A stretch of DNA of 64,000 nucleotides from Ptychodera flava (taxonomy: Eukaryota; Hemichordata; Enteropneusta; Ptychoderidae), in contig NC_091931.1 in the NCBI RefSeq assembly GCF_041260155.1, forward strand, positions 16,980,476 to 17,044,475, in the 5' to 3' direction. This document shows positions 12,401-24,300 of this stretch, in pieces (the first letter of the stretch is position 1; every line of letters starts with the position of its first letter). The position numbers and the translations under genes are program-made. The notes under the pieces were generated by a model. That model was not told the DNA's origin. It searched no databases and was given only the letters and a program-made list of their open reading frames with translations.

Positions 12401-13127
12401 ATAAATTACTAACAAAATGCATACTCACCCATTTTCAAACTCCAGAAATCAAATGGTGCTCCCCTAAGTTAAATGGACATAAACTGGGCCGAGTGAACAT
12501 AAGTGTACATTTCGCTTTAAACTTCATGCTTCAACAAATAATTACTGATTTTCATCACTAGTGTGGAACAGTATTTTTCTAGGACAAAATAATTCGCATT
12601 GTCTTTGGTTTACCAGAACCGTGAATAATGAACTGTTTCCTTGATCCCATTAACATGAGTTACTCTGTTTGAAACAATCCTTTGGCACAAGCAATTTCTG
12701 CCCTTGCACACGCAGCGCGCCCTCAACTGTCATATTATTATGTGAGGTGCTTTCATTCAGGAGCTTGCTCATATGGCGTGTACCGGTAAATGCACGTCGC
12801 ATCTCCCATTATCTGACACGAGAGTTCGTCATATCTGATCATAGCTTTGTAATACTGATTTTTCCGTGTGATTATTTTCAGAAAGGAAAATTCTACTTCA
12901 TCGAGAACATTGCGGGCCATCGCGATTCATGGACCCGTGCCATCCAGCGGTTTGTGTGTCCAGTGTGGTCGCGCCTATTTGGAGGATGCCAGTTGACGAT
13001 GGACACCTGGAAGTACATCAACAAAGCCGGATTCTACAAGGTTGAGTATCAAAAGATCTCGGCTCCATTGCCATCATACTGCCACTTGTTGCGCCCTCAT
13101 GTGGTTGGCTTTGCCGTGAAGAAGTGA
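6459..13127 (+). CDS. METTL7A: METTL7/TMT1-type thiol S-methyltransferase, complete two-exon gene
   Basis: Exon 1 (6459-6977) encodes residues 1-173 and exon 2 (12882-13127) encodes the last 81 residues, giving 254 aa against about 244 in human METTL7A. The start is MEYINEIG, just downstream of a TATA box. Residues 17-46 are hydrophobic and form the N-terminal membrane/lipid-droplet anchor seen in the family. Motif I ILELGAGTGANFSYYP (81-96) binds SAM, and DESVHAVVATLVLCRV then RVLKP follow. Exon 2 reads KGKFYFIENI, GGCQLTMDTWKYI and ends VVGFAVKK. The donor is CCG|GTGAGT and the acceptor TTTTCAG|AAA, both phase 0, at the same codon as in the upstream paralogue, so the two genes are tandem duplicates. 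Human relatives methylate alkyl thiols at the ER. The 5.9-kb intron is enlarged by the transposon at 8177-11493. Confidence 0.93.
8177..8565 (+). repeat. Left long terminal inverted repeat of the MULE-like element
   Basis: It pairs with 11104-11493. It contains short open frames with no family resemblance. The first ~85 bp fold on themselves through GTAGCCCTTGGTTGG and CCAACCAGGGCTAC. Confidence 0.88.
9019..9640 (+). pseudogene. Decayed LINE reverse-transcriptase fragment (Jockey/CR1 group type)
   Basis: The first frame reads EIVPIHKGGSKSD, NNYRPISLLPVLSKILERH, a fingers/palm signature of non-LTR reverse transcriptases. After frame changes the DNA still resembles the next conserved parts: a degraded DLKKAF-like block with IVDHNILLSEL, DLSLKWFRSDLTGRSQ, and SQESIFGPL, equivalent to PQGSxLGPL. 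Endonuclease and 3' tail are absent. It lies wholly inside the MULE-like element, so it either inserted there or was captured. Stops and frameshifts make it inactive. Confidence 0.8.
9958..10115. mobile_element. 158-bp foldback element nested in the MULE-like element, 10-bp target duplication
   Basis: The two halves are near-perfect reverse complements (left CTGATTAAAATCAGG..., right ...CTGATTTTAATCAG) around a short loop near 10035-10043. GGAGGAAGTC lies directly outside both ends (9948-9957 and 10116-10125). The outermost bases are themselves palindromic. A half copy of the same family (CTGATCAAAATCAGATG..GGCGACGTC) occurs at about 32646-32683. Confidence 0.82.
11104..11493 (-). repeat. Right long terminal inverted repeat of the MULE-like element
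   Basis: Reverse complement of 8177-8565. It ends with GCAGCTA, followed by the duplicated CCTCAAAAC. Confidence 0.88.
11503..12881. other. Remainder of METTL7-type gene 2 intron
   Basis: AT-rich intronic sequence with no recognised repeat or coding signature. The exon 2 acceptor is preceded by a good T-rich tract at about 12857-12880. Confidence 0.6.
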
Positions 13128-13841
13128 ACCAGACAGAGACATGAAGATACAAAGGCGAACAGAAATTGATATAAGTTATAAATATTACACACGAAGAAGA
13201 CCCGGTGGTATTGTAAGCACCTGTAGTCAACTCGATATGAACCAGGCGCCACTTTAACTGGGCAGCTTACACGTGATAGCTTTCGCTGTATCCCTCCTTG
13301 CGCATGTTACATTTTCCACACGCTATGACGGCTGTCAATCTTCCAATATAATCACAGTAGCTTGCAGTGCCTTCATTCATTACCAGAGAAAAGCACGGAC
13401 GGGACAGGAAGGAAGGACAGGCAGGTGCGGCGCTGTATCCGCCAGGATTGCATCCCATTATTACGCCGTGCTCATCAGTAATGCAGAGCACCAACTTGCA
13501 GTAGTTGTCGTGATAACTTCGTTTCACATTAGCTTGACTCACACAAGTTTTCTTGAAAAAGTTTTCTGTATCACTTTTTATCATTATTATTTTAAGAAGG
13601 CCTTTTAAGGTACAGGATTAGCAATATAAGTAGTAAAGTGTCAGCCTACGATAAAATGCTGATTCACTATTCGTTCCAGTACAGTTGATAAAATAAGCCA
13701 TTGTATATGTATCTTCATTGCTTGGAGCAACTTGCTTGTTTCTTCAATCGAAACGCCATTTTAAAGAAACATTACAGAAATCTATGCTAACAGTAAATTA
13801 CAATGCTTCAGTCGCAATCAGCTTCCTAAATATTTAGGGGT

Positions 13842-14060
13842 AACACGATTGGAACTAATTTGGGATAATTGGATGGTGAAGTAATGTTGATTTAATTAAA
13901 AATTTGCAAATGTAACCTCATCTACTTTTCTTTATAGTTACACACTTGTTTTTATGATTAATTTGTAATATTACAACATTCATATATAGGGCACCTAGCA
14001 TTTTTGAGAAATTTGAAAAATATGAAGATGCAATTATCCCAAATTAGTTCCAATCGTGTT
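13842..14060. mobile_element. 219-bp MITE-like element with perfect 30-bp inverted ends
   Basis: 13842-13871 (AACACGATTGGAACTAATTT...) and 14031-14060 are exact reverse complements. GGGT flanks both outer ends, a possible 4-bp target duplication that is too short to prove. The interior is AT-rich and non-coding. Confidence 0.7.
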
Positions 14061-14565
14061 GGGTTCAGTTTGCCACAAAACAGAGTGAAACTACATGAAA
14101 TGAAACATTAGCTGTATTTCAAAACGATGTATGTAAATGAAAAGATAGGAACATTCTTTTCCTGTTCACTGGTCAGTGCTTCCCCAATATGAGGAATTAT
14201 AAAGAAAACGACAATTTTAACTTAATTAGCTGTCATAGAGAATAGCATTCATCACCGTCTGAAGTATAAGAGACCTACTTAGCCTAAACCGCTCATCACC
14301 GCACGATAGAATCGACAACAGCTGGTTTCGTTCAGGTTTCCTTCTTCCTAACTTTGAGTTGATTCAGGACTGTCTTGAGGACGTGTACATGTGCGCGCAC
14401 AGGCCTTTACAGCTTGCGCATGAAGTACATTTGCTTTTATTTATGCCGAGCAGGAAAATTGCATTCACACTCACCCTCTGAGGCGAGGAAGAAGAATCGC
14501 AGGCATACGGAAATGACGACAAAAGAACTTGTACATTTTATAATTTGATATTGATTCAAAATATC

Positions 14566-14723
<158 letters not shown>

Positions 14724-14960
14724 ATGTATACATTACAGCTTTTGTAGTTTCCTGCGATGTGTATCTACAAAGAAAGATTTTAGAATCTCAAACTGGCCTT
14801 TATATTTATCCTCAATAGCGTTTATATGAAAATACGTATAATAAAAGTACTTCTTGCAAAAATCAAAATGGTCGATGGATCTTCCTTTCGTCATATTTGT
14901 TAGTGTCGTTTGCGTAAACCCACAAAAGACTCCTCAAATTAACGGTTTTATGGTATTTAA

Positions 14961-15274
14961 GGCTGTATGCACCTCGAAAGTGAAAGACTTAAACTTTTTG
15001 CTTAAACTTTCCTCGATGAAACTATCAATTATTCCCTTAGCAAATCAAGAGTGGTGGTAAAGTTTGGAACTAAAGAAACATTTCCTAACATACACCGATA
15101 TTGGAAACTACAATGTTGCCACCATCCCTGTATTAACTCTATTTTCGAAAAGCTAAGACGGTGATTTTTTTTCTCACTCCAAGAGCTTTAAATGAGCTCC
15201 CAACACGTGGTAGACCAGAAAATTATTGGAAAAATTTGAGAGTGCAAATATCTGTCCCTGGGTCGTGTACTACC
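14961..15274 (-). mobile_element. piggyBac-like TTAA MITE, copy 1
   Basis: It begins GGCTGTATGCACCTCGAAAG after TTAA (14957-14960), ends CTACC and is followed by TTGA. The inner landmarks match the other family members: AGTGAAAGACTTAAAC near one end, GCCACCATCCCTGTATTAAC in the middle and ATCTGTCCCTGGG near the other end. TTAA target sites are the hallmark of piggyBac. No transposase is present. A further solo end (GGTAGTGCGCACC after TTAA) starts at 15430. Confidence 0.72.
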
Positions 15275-16590
15275 TTGACAGTAAAGTTTGTTTTAAATTC
15301 CTGCATTTAAATCTATAAGCCTCATCAATTAACCAACACAATGACATTGCTTTGTTGATATCATCTAGTGGTTGGACGGGTTATATGATCTAATCTTCGA
15401 TAAAAATAGATTGTTCCATGCACCATTAAGGTAGTGCGCACCTAAGAAAGCGTGCTTCTAAAGTACACTTCTTGAAGCATGCCAGCGATAACTGACTGAC
15501 ATAAGTCTTTAAAGCTTTACTAGCCTTATCTTTTTTTCATTTTACATGCCAAAACATGTTTTGGATAGAATGTTTTCGATTTTGGATTTTGGATGTTATT
15601 GAACCATATCGTCTTTGTAAATGTCGCTATTTCAATCCGTGGTGATGGATATGACCGATGACATTCTGACGCATTTACGCGTATATTTGCGACAGCCATA
15701 TTTGAGTGGCATGTCGAAAATTAATAAGTTGTTAAAATATAAGTTGTGCCTTCGTCCCCAGTGTTTGAAAAAAAATATCATGGTCTCACTTTTGTGACAT
15801 TTTACACAAGTTGCATTTGGTTTCCTATCGAACAAAAAGTGTGAGAAGATACAACTGACGGGACTTTAACGTTTTGTATAAGAGAACCAAATTACTGCAA
15901 ATGTACGTGTTTCCATATTCACATGGCCGCCACTGTGAAGTGTTTTCTTCATTGACCAAGTAGCATACCAACGTCCCTTTCCTTTAAACTGCTTGCACAA
16001 GTTGCCACACCAAGTTCGTCCAAATTTAAGCTAGCAGTTTATGTCAGTAAAAGCTTCCATGTGGTCCTAAGTCTGCCAGAATTCGCATCTAGTTATAAAA
16101 AGGAAAATTAACCTCAGGCAGAGGTGATTGAAAGCTTGTCGGATCACTTCAAAATGTTGAGTGAAAGTGCAATTTTTGTCATAATCTCCGTGTCTCCGTA
16201 TAGTTAACTGTACCGATTGCAAATTATGCCGAAGTAATGTTTTTTGCGCCCACTGTAAATTCCGAAAGGTAGGCTGGTATGCAGTTAAAATACACAAATA
16301 TTTAACACAAATATATTTCCATATTTCACAATTTCTGATACACAATTCCCTTAACTCGTATGCGTCTGGAGAGCACCTATTTACGTCACCACATGGTTCA
16401 ATGGTGACTGCTTTGAGGAAGTAAACTGGTCGCAATGTAAATCTCGTGGCTTGGTTTGATAGAGGTAGTAGTGACGCGCGACAGGGAGCCTGCCACCTGG
16501 GAAATAGAATGTGTCATGTTGAAATGCTCACGTATAGTCACGGAGTATGAGATCAAAGGTCATAGGCAAGGCTTATGCGTGTACTTTTAC

Positions 16591-16940
16591 GTTGGCAGGG
16601 AGTTCAAATAATGATAGTGCCCATGTAGCGTTTCTTATGACATCTACACTGTGTTTGAACCAACAACAACACAACAGTTATGTTCGTTGAATTTTATTGG
16701 TCAACAATAACATCAACACGACTGATAAACATAAACAACAAGACAAACAACAACAACAACGTTGGCAGAGAGTTGCATCGGTTCAAATAATGATGGTGTC
16801 CTTGTATCGTTCCTTATGACATCCACATTACGTTTGAACCAACAACACAACACAACAGTTATGTTCATTGAATTTTATTGGTCAACAAAAACTTGACTAA
16901 TAAGCATAAACAACAATACAAACAACAACAACAACAACAA
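16591..16940. repeat. Two-copy tandem repeat, 170-180 bp
   Basis: Unit 1 (16591-16760) and unit 2 (16761-16940) both start GTTGGCAG, contain AACAGTTATGTTC and TTGAATTTTATTGGTCAACA, and end in (CAA)n. They differ at several positions and by the length of the CAA tract. Confidence 0.85.
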
Positions 16941-17549
16941 CCAGATGTCTGGGTACCCTGTGCTAATCTATGTGTAAGTCATGTATGGGGACTTGATCGC
17001 TCATCTCTGATCGTTGGCACCAGGATTGGGTAAAACGGAGTCATTATGTGTACAACCGTCGTCAGTGGGCTATGGACGGACGCGTACAATACTCTCAGGT
17101 ACGACCATGCATGTAATGGCTATACTATAGAGCTGTGCTTAGCGTAATCCATGGAGCTACAAAAGTTCATGCGTAATCCTACTTTAAATACTTGTGCACA
17201 TGCGAATACGAAATACCTTCTCTATATTTCGGAGACGATGTCTCAAAGACGTCTTGAAGTTAACCAAAAGGTAATTCTTTCATGAATGTTGGCTTATCAA
17301 GGTAAAGAATGGCAGTCTTTATTCATATATGTTGTCTCACTTTAGGACGAATACTAACAAAAATGCAGAATGCTGATACCATTATGAGCTCTGGTCCGAG
17401 CGAAATCAGTGTACTGTAATCTCTGCCCGCAAAGGATTTTCAAGCCAACAGCAAACCCATGCAGGATAACCCCCCCCCCCCAAAGTACAACGGATAAGAA
17501 ATCTTCAATACCGTGTGGAGGTAGGTAGCTAAATACACACGCATGTTTA

Positions 17550-18499
17550 GGCCAAAGTATTTAAATTCTTTGTTTTGCATCCCCACCCGCGTAGGTTTTT
17601 AAGGTTTTCATGAAAAACACACGCAATGTATTTGAATATGAAATTTTAAGACATGACCGCTTAGCTTTTCTGAACTAAAATTTTGTTACAATTTTTTATT
17701 TGCTGCAATCAACTTACATTGTGTTAATTTTCTTGTGTGTGTTTTTCAGCCGCTTAGACGCGTACCTTTTCCCATTTAGAGGACGCAAAACAAAGAATTT
17801 AAGGTTCCAAGACAAGAAATGTGACCTTTTTAATCTAACAATTCTCTAACGGTTAATAAACTCAGAACCCCCGTAAAGTATACATTTTCTGAAAGCCTAC
17901 ATATATGGGAACATTTTGGTAACCACAGTGTCACCATTGTTTACATAACTATCACGTGACAAGATAATTTGCATAACCTTTCAAAAGTCGGTTTTCCCTA
18001 TGTTTTGTCTCAATACTTCAAAATATCTGACTCAAACTTGCTGGAATGCAAGCTGTCACAATGCTCTTTCAAAGTGTGTCTCAGATTTTTTATATCTTGC
18101 TTAGTTTTTTTGGAGCACAATTTTAAAGAAATCAACTATGCTTAAATTCACTGCTCTGGGAGTTTTTTCTGGCATAAAAACTGTTTAAGAAGGTTTAAAA
18201 AAATTCTGAGACACTCTTTAAAGACCTGTAGGATAGCTTGCACTCACATGAATTTCAGCCACATATCTCAAAGCATTGAAACAAAACATAGGGAAAACCG
18301 ATTTTTGAAAGGTTATGCAAATTACCTGTCACATGATAGTTATGTAAACAATGGTGACACTATGGTAACCAAAATGTTCGCCTATATCTAGGCTTTCCGA
18401 AAATATACAATTTACGGGGGTTCTGAGCTTATTAAACACTAGAGAATTGTTAGTTTAAAATGGTCAATTTCTTGTCTTGGAACCTTAATTACTTTGGCC
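17550..18499. mobile_element. Harbinger-like element with long imperfect inverted arms, TTA target site
   Basis: It starts GGCCAAAGTATTTAA and ends with the complement TTAATTACTTTGGCC, with TTA on both sides (17547-17549 and 18500-18502). A 3-bp TTA/TAA duplication is characteristic of PIF/Harbinger. Most of the inside is an inverted repeat of ~310-bp arms (about 17799-18115 and 18186-18493) at an estimated 80-85% identity. A smaller inverted pair at the left involves TTCTTTGTTTTGC and GCAAAACAAAGAA. No transposase is visible. Confidence 0.72.
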
Positions 18500-18659
18500 T
18501 TATCTGTATTGTCAATGTACTTGTTTTACTCGTTCAATAATATTGCTAGTAGCCAAAAAGAATTGGTAAATTGCTTGGGCCAATTAAAATGACCATTTTT
18601 GTCATTTTCAGTCCTGAAACTTATGCCATGTCACAGACATATAAAATCATTCTTCTTAC

Positions 18660-18687
18660 CATGGAGGTAGTAGAGACTACCTCCATG
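18660..18687. repeat. Short perfect hairpin
   Basis: CATGGAGGTAGT and its complement flank a 4-base loop (AGAG). It sits ~100 bp upstream of the LINE. Its role is unknown. Confidence 0.6.
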
Positions 18688-18799
18688 TTATTACAGAGTG
18701 TGGGGTGGTCCATTACAATGTAAATCAATGATATTTCGAAAGTTTATAGCATATATTCCCTTATCACGCTTTAGTCAGAAACATACCAATCAGGTATTT

Positions 18800-21461
18800 G
18801 AAGGCGTGGCCTAGTTCATGTCTGTTTGCTTTCATGAAACTTGGTTGGATGAACAGGTTGGTGATCAAGATTTATTTGTTGATGGTTTCGGTACACCAAT
18901 CCATTTGGATAGAGACAAAGAGAAGACAGGAAAAGATCATGGCGGCGGAGTGTGTTTTTATGTAAATGAGCGATGGTGTAAAACCGTGACTGTCCGTGAT
19001 GGAATGTGCACACCTGATATTGAGCTATTGTCTATTTCTCTTCGTCCGTTCTACATTCCCAGAGAATTTTCTCAATTGTTTTTCACTTTAGTCTACGTAC
19101 ACCCACGAGCGAATGTTTCTACAGCAGCTGAACACATATCAAATAATTTACAGAAATTGGATGCTCCGAAGTTTGTACTTGGTGACTTCAATCATTGTGA
19201 CTTTAGTAAGAGTGCAAAAAATATCCACCAATATGTTTCGTGTCCTACTCGTTTTGATAAAATACTTGATAGGTGTTATGGTACAGTTCCTGACGCATAC
19301 AAATCTTTTGCGTTGCCCTCTCTTGGATCTTCAGATCACAATGTTGTAATGCTTGCCCCTATCTATAAACCAGTCATTAAGCGGATTCGTAGAGTAACAA
19401 AAACTGTGAAGAACTGGTCAGTAGACAGTATTTCTAGCTTACAGGCGTGTTTCGAATGTACTGACTGGGAGATGTTTTATCATTCCTGTATCGATTTTAA
19501 TCAACTTCAATGTCATTTCTTCCTATATTTCATTTTGTGCGGATTCTGTTATTCCTACGAAAAATGTTAAAATTTTCCCCAATAACAAGCCATGGGTGAC
19601 CAAAAAATTAAAGTCTATTCTCAACCAGAAGAAGAGAATCTTTTTTCGGGGTACATCAGGCGAGAAGCAGTTGATAAACAAAGAAGTCAAAAGAGCGATT
19701 AGGCAGGCAAAGTTAGATTATAAAAATAAAATTCAATCAAAGTTTCTTTCTGGTAACTTTCGATCTACTTGGCAAGGTATCAAGCATATGGCAGCAGTAA
19801 ATAAGGTTACTCCTTCAGAGTCAAAGTTACACTAAATAACTTAGACTCAGCGGCGCTGCCAAAGGTCCTAACGAATTCTTCACTCGTTTTGAAACAGAGG
19901 ATTTTTCATCTCAAATCTCAATCTAAAACAGTCATTATCTCCTGAGTTAGGGATGTCTATTGAGACAGAGAAAGTAGCTAAAACTTTAAAATCATTAAAT
20001 GTGAACAAAAGTCAAGGTCCTGATTGTATTTGTGGTCGCACCCTGAAGTTCTGTGCTGATCAGCTTAGTGTAGTCTTACAACACCTTTTCCAAGTTTCTC
20101 TTGATACAGTTAGTATTCCTGCCGTATGGAAAAATTCTATAGTAGTACCAGTCCCAAAGAAAGCTAGCCCTAAAGAACCCAATGATTTTCGACCTGTTGC
20201 TCTTACTTCCCTGGTAATGAAAACATTTGAGAAAATAATTAAGTCCATTATTCTGACAAAGGTTGCAACAAACTAGACCCCCTACAATTTGCATATCGAC
20301 CGGAAAAGGTGTTCAAGATGCTAAGCTTTTCATTCTCAATACACTGTACAAACACTTAGAAAAACAGGTGCTCATGCAAGAATCCTTTTCGCAGATTTCT
20401 CCAGTGCTTTCAACACAATCCAACCCCACATCCTTGCAGAAAAACTCTTAAAATTTAATTTTAGCAATCAACTTGTTCTTTGGATTATTGACTTTCTTAC
20501 AAATAGATCACAAAGCGTGTTTGTCAATGGTATTTTGTCAAGTTTCATTCAAACAAATACAGGTTCTCTCAGGGTTGCGTTCTGTCTCCTCTGTTGTACA
20601 TCCTTTATACTGACAATTGTAGAAGTACACATGAAGGTAGCCATCTGCTGACGATAGTGCTCTGCTTACACTTCTACAGGGATCAGAATGTCATCATGGT
20701 CCCGCTCTTTGTGAGTTTGTTGAGTGGTGTGATAATTCGTATCTAAACTTAAATGTTAAGAAAACTAAGGAAATGATAATTGATTTTCGGAGGCAAGAAC
20801 GCAACCCTCCTACGTCCATTGTTCACGATCAAGAAGTCGAGATTGTTTCGAAGTATACATACCTTGGTTCAATATTTGACAACAAATTGAAATGGGATCA
20901 TAATACCGATGCTATACTGAAGAAGGGGCAGCAAAATTGTACTTTTTAAGGAAACTGTGTTCATTCATGGTTGATAGACAAATTTTATCTCTTTTTTATA
21001 AATCTTACATTGAAAGCGTTATCTCATTTTCATTCATTTGTTGGTATCAAAATCTGTCTGTTAAAAACAAACTTCACTTGATAGAATTGTTTCACTTAGC
21101 TAAAAACTAATTGGTATACCCCAGAGAAGTCTTTCTACGTTTCGTAATCAGCAAGTACTCAGGAAAGCCCGCTCAATTCTTTGTCTAGTGATCACATTTT
21201 TACAGCAGAGTTCGACACACTTCCCTCTGGTCGGCGTTTTAGATACCCGGCTTGCAGATCAAACCGGCGCAAGTTGTCATTCATTCCAACCGCTGTGCGG
21301 CTTTTAAGTGATTCCTAAACTGTTTTTTGTACAGTCCTTTGTCTCCTACCATTTTGTAAATTTGTATTATATATTTTTGATGTTGTATTTGAGCCACGCT
21401 TTTTAATTGCCCGTGTTTGGGATAAATAAAGTTCTATTGAATTGAATTGAATTGAATTGAA
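18800..21461 (+). mobile_element. LINE retrotransposon of the L2/CR1 (Rex-like) group, 5'-truncated and decayed
   Basis: An open frame at 18818-19570 encodes an AP-type endonuclease: ETWL, HGGGVCFYVNERW, LGDFNHCDF (catalytic Asp), CPTRFDKILDRCYGTV and LGSSDHNVV (catalytic SDH). Next come a linker (19596-19835) and the reverse transcriptase: NKSQGPDCICGRTLK, VWKNSIVVPVPKK, PNDFRPVALTSLVMKTFEKI (19953-20276), then LFADFSSAFNTIQPHILAEK near 20385, a degraded PQGCVLSPLLY region, and YLNLNVKKTKEMIIDFRRQ with YTYLGSIFDNKLKWD near 20740-20900. Several frameshifts and stops break the polyprotein between these blocks. The 3' end is GATAAATAAAG followed by four or five ATTGA repeats (21437-21461), a terminal microsatellite typical of L2/CR1 relatives. 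No ORF1 is visible. Confidence 0.88.
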
Positions 21462-21950
21462 ATTAAATAGTTTCAACCACACAGTAGGCTGTGATTCCTC
21501 AATTTTCTCATTGCTATTCCAAGCATGTTATTTTCATCCATCAATCTTCATTTAGAAAATGTTAGGACGATAGACGAATTTTCAAAAGACTGTATTTATT
21601 ATTAACACAAATTTTCGGTGAGGTCGAACAGGCTGATCGCACATATGATCGATCCAAAAAACGATGGACTTTACCGTACATTCTGCACGATAGTCCGTTG
21701 TAAAGTTCCGTCTTCTAAACCTTGGAAGTCTCTACCTCATTGAAAGTGCACTAAACGTCCTTGGAAACACTGAAAAGGACATGAAAATAACGTCTACTCG
21801 ATAACATACCGATAAACTCGATAATGAACCACAACAACACAGAAAATTCGAGAAAACATGCCAAAAGTTCCCTCGGCTGGCGAAAACACGTCTTATGGAA
21901 ATCACAGATTCTACTGTCCGCCAGAGAGGGCGCTGCATTTAACTTTCGTC

Positions 21951-22690
21951 GCTCCAGAGCATTTGGAGTCATAAACCTGTCACGTTGGAATGGAGAGTCT
22001 CAGCATATCTTCAGCAACTATAATGGTGTGACTTATCCATGTTCTCCTTCGATTTATGTTTTTGTGAGCTATTCTGGAACCAGTTTGAGCAGTGGCATGG
22101 GAATTTTATCTATCCATTTACATTTGGAGCAGTCGGAGTCAAACACCTGCCAAGTAGGAATGGAGACTCTTAAGACATCTCCAACCAGTACAATGGTGTA
22201 ACCCATCAATGTTTTTCTTCATTTTATGTTTGTGTGAGCTATTCTGAACCTGTTTCAATAATGACATTGAAATTTTATCTATCGATTTACATTTGAAGCG
22301 GTCAGAGCCACTCATCTGTCACGTGGGAATGGAGACTCTCCAGACATCTCCAACCACTGTAATGGTGTGACTTATCCATTTTCTCCTTCAATTTATGCGT
22401 GTGGTTCGTGATCTATTCTGAACCAGTTTTAGCAAAGGCATGTGAATTTTACTCTATCTACATTTGGAGCATTTGGAGTCATACACCTGTCACGTAGGAA
22501 TGGAGACTCTCAACATATCTCCAACCACTATAGAGGTGTAACTCGCCATTGGTCTCCTTCATTTTATATTGTGTGAGCTATTTGGAACCGGTTTCAATAA
22601 TGACATGGGAATTTTATCTGTATTGACTTTTGGAGCAGTTTGAGTCACACTCTTGTTATATGGGAATGTAAACTCTCTCATACCTCATAG
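21951..22690. repeat. Tandem array, ~168-bp unit, four copies plus a partial one
   Basis: GGAGTCA..CACCTGTCACG..GGAATGGAGACTCT recurs near 21963, 22134, 22303, 22470 and 22640, each followed by CTCCAACCA..ATGGTGT and a GTGAGCTATTCTGAACC stretch. The last copy is degraded. The 125-codon frame at 21824-22201 lies largely in this repeat and is not a gene. Confidence 0.85.
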
Positions 22691-23083
22691 AACCTCATAA
22701 CGATCAACATCCTTGCCACTTGTACCAAGACTTTCGCAAACAGTGCATGAATCTCTTGCACTCACAGGATACTCACATACTAACAGCAATCATGTAGATA
22801 CCAGTGAGAATTTTAACATTCAGTTCCTTTGTAAATTCTGTGAGCAATAAAAATACTGATAATTTAACAATGCACTCACCATACTTCTCTGTGTAGCTGG
22901 TGTGTTGTTAGTGTATTTTAAGAAACCTTGATTGCATAATTATTTATTGTACAGCTCCACTCACCCTCAGTGCACAAACATTTGCACTTGCACAGACAGC
23001 TGCCCTTCATAGAGCCTGATCATTTTCTGTTATATATGTCAACATCTGTACGCACTCGTACAGTCGTTGACCTTGTTTCATAA

Positions 23084-23417
23084 GGAAATATGCGCCTGAA
23101 AGACTTAAACCTCTGCACAAATTTTCCTCGATGAAACTTTCAAACTTACTCTTATTAAATCGAGAATAAAAATCAGGGGTCACCGCGCATAATTTGGGAC
23201 CAGAGAAATAAATTGCTGACATTAACAGGTATTTGAACTTCAAAATGGCTGCCATCCCTACGTTAACTTTATGGGGAAAATGACATTTTCGATTTTTAAA
23301 AAGCTATAAGATGGTGAAATTTTTCCTTATTCAAAGAACTTCAAAATTAGCCCAAACAAATGGTAGATCAGAAAAGAATTGAGAGTCCGAATATCTGTTG
23401 CCGAGGCCCATTCTACC
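23084..23417 (-). mobile_element. piggyBac-like TTAA MITE, copy 2
   Basis: It has the same layout as 14961-15274: ATGCGCCTGAAAGACTTAAAC at the left, CAAAATGGCTGCCATCCCT in the middle, and a right end CCGAGGCCCATTCTACC. The flanks (ATAA and TTCA) are degraded TTAA sites, so it is an older copy. Confidence 0.68.
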
Positions 23418-23994
23418 TTCATTGGGTTTTATCTCTTCTGATGAAAAGGATGATATATATAGACGTATACAGACATATCTTTTTTCGGTCTAAGCAATAA
23501 CTCATCGACTGAAATACACATTGTTCCATTTAAAACATGACCAATTAACGAGCAGCTTTTGTATTGTATTCACAACTACGGCGATGACAAATACACAGAT
23601 ACACAAATATACGAACGTGTGCGTACACGCTCAGAATTTAACCTCTGGTCTGCCGCATTGCAGGTAATTTTAGGCCAGTGAAATATAAAAGAGCTGATGA
23701 GATATGTTTTCTTTACTTCGATATATAATTAATTTAGGGGATCGACAAACACGTCACTGAAAAAATGGCCTTGGATAGGGGTGTTTCCATTGGGAAAGCT
23801 CGGCCAACCTCACCCATTGCCCTTACACGTACCAGCAAATACCATACAAAATAAAAAAATAATCATAAACGTTGCAAAACACATAGTTTATCACACATTA
23901 TAACATTTTCCGTCTTTTAAAATGTACAAATAAGTAAACTAATCCTGTAAAACGTGCCACATTTGTCTTTCTGCAAGACAACCACAGTCGCCAT

Positions 23995-24300
23995 AAATCA
24001 CAGTGTCCTGCAAATCGCATACGAAGAAACTTGAAACAAGATCTGTCCGGAATAGTTAACAAACTTGCATAGTTTTTTCCTAAGATCCTTTAACCATAGA
24101 ATATATTGACAGGGTTATCGGTACAACTACTGTCCATTCTATGCAAAAACAACTATAAGATGTTATTTATAGATGAGGAAATGCTACATAAAGGTGAAAT
24201 CCCTTTGTGCGAAAAGACACTGTTAGTATTTGGATACGATTTTACAGTTGCCCAGAGGAAAAACAAGTCAAATCACAAGGCGTGCTGGCATTTTTCAAAA
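23995..24300 (+). pseudogene. Inverted sulfotransferase gene fragment
   Basis: On the + strand the DNA follows the C-terminal third of the intact sulfotransferase at 30537-31436, which is on the - strand. GCATACGAAGAAA..AAGATCTG matches VTYEEMKEDL. GACAGGGTTATCGGTACAAC matches ERVVTTT. GATGAGGAAATGC..AAAGGTGAAATCCC matches DEGMVSEGENP. TTTTACAGTTGCCCAGAG matches FTVAQ. It has in-frame stops and indels, and the RKGxVGDW block has been rewritten. The N-terminal two thirds are absent. It shows that the cluster once held a copy in the opposite orientation or that a fragment was moved and inverted. Confidence 0.78.

Noticed and set aside
21824-22201. 125-codon frame on the + strand
   Set aside because: It lies mostly in the 168-bp tandem array and does not continue in the same frame across units.
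16591-22690. Regularly spaced repeats considered as a possible CRISPR array
   Set aside because: Units are 168-180 bp tandem satellites or duplications in a eukaryotic context, not short repeats with unique spacers.
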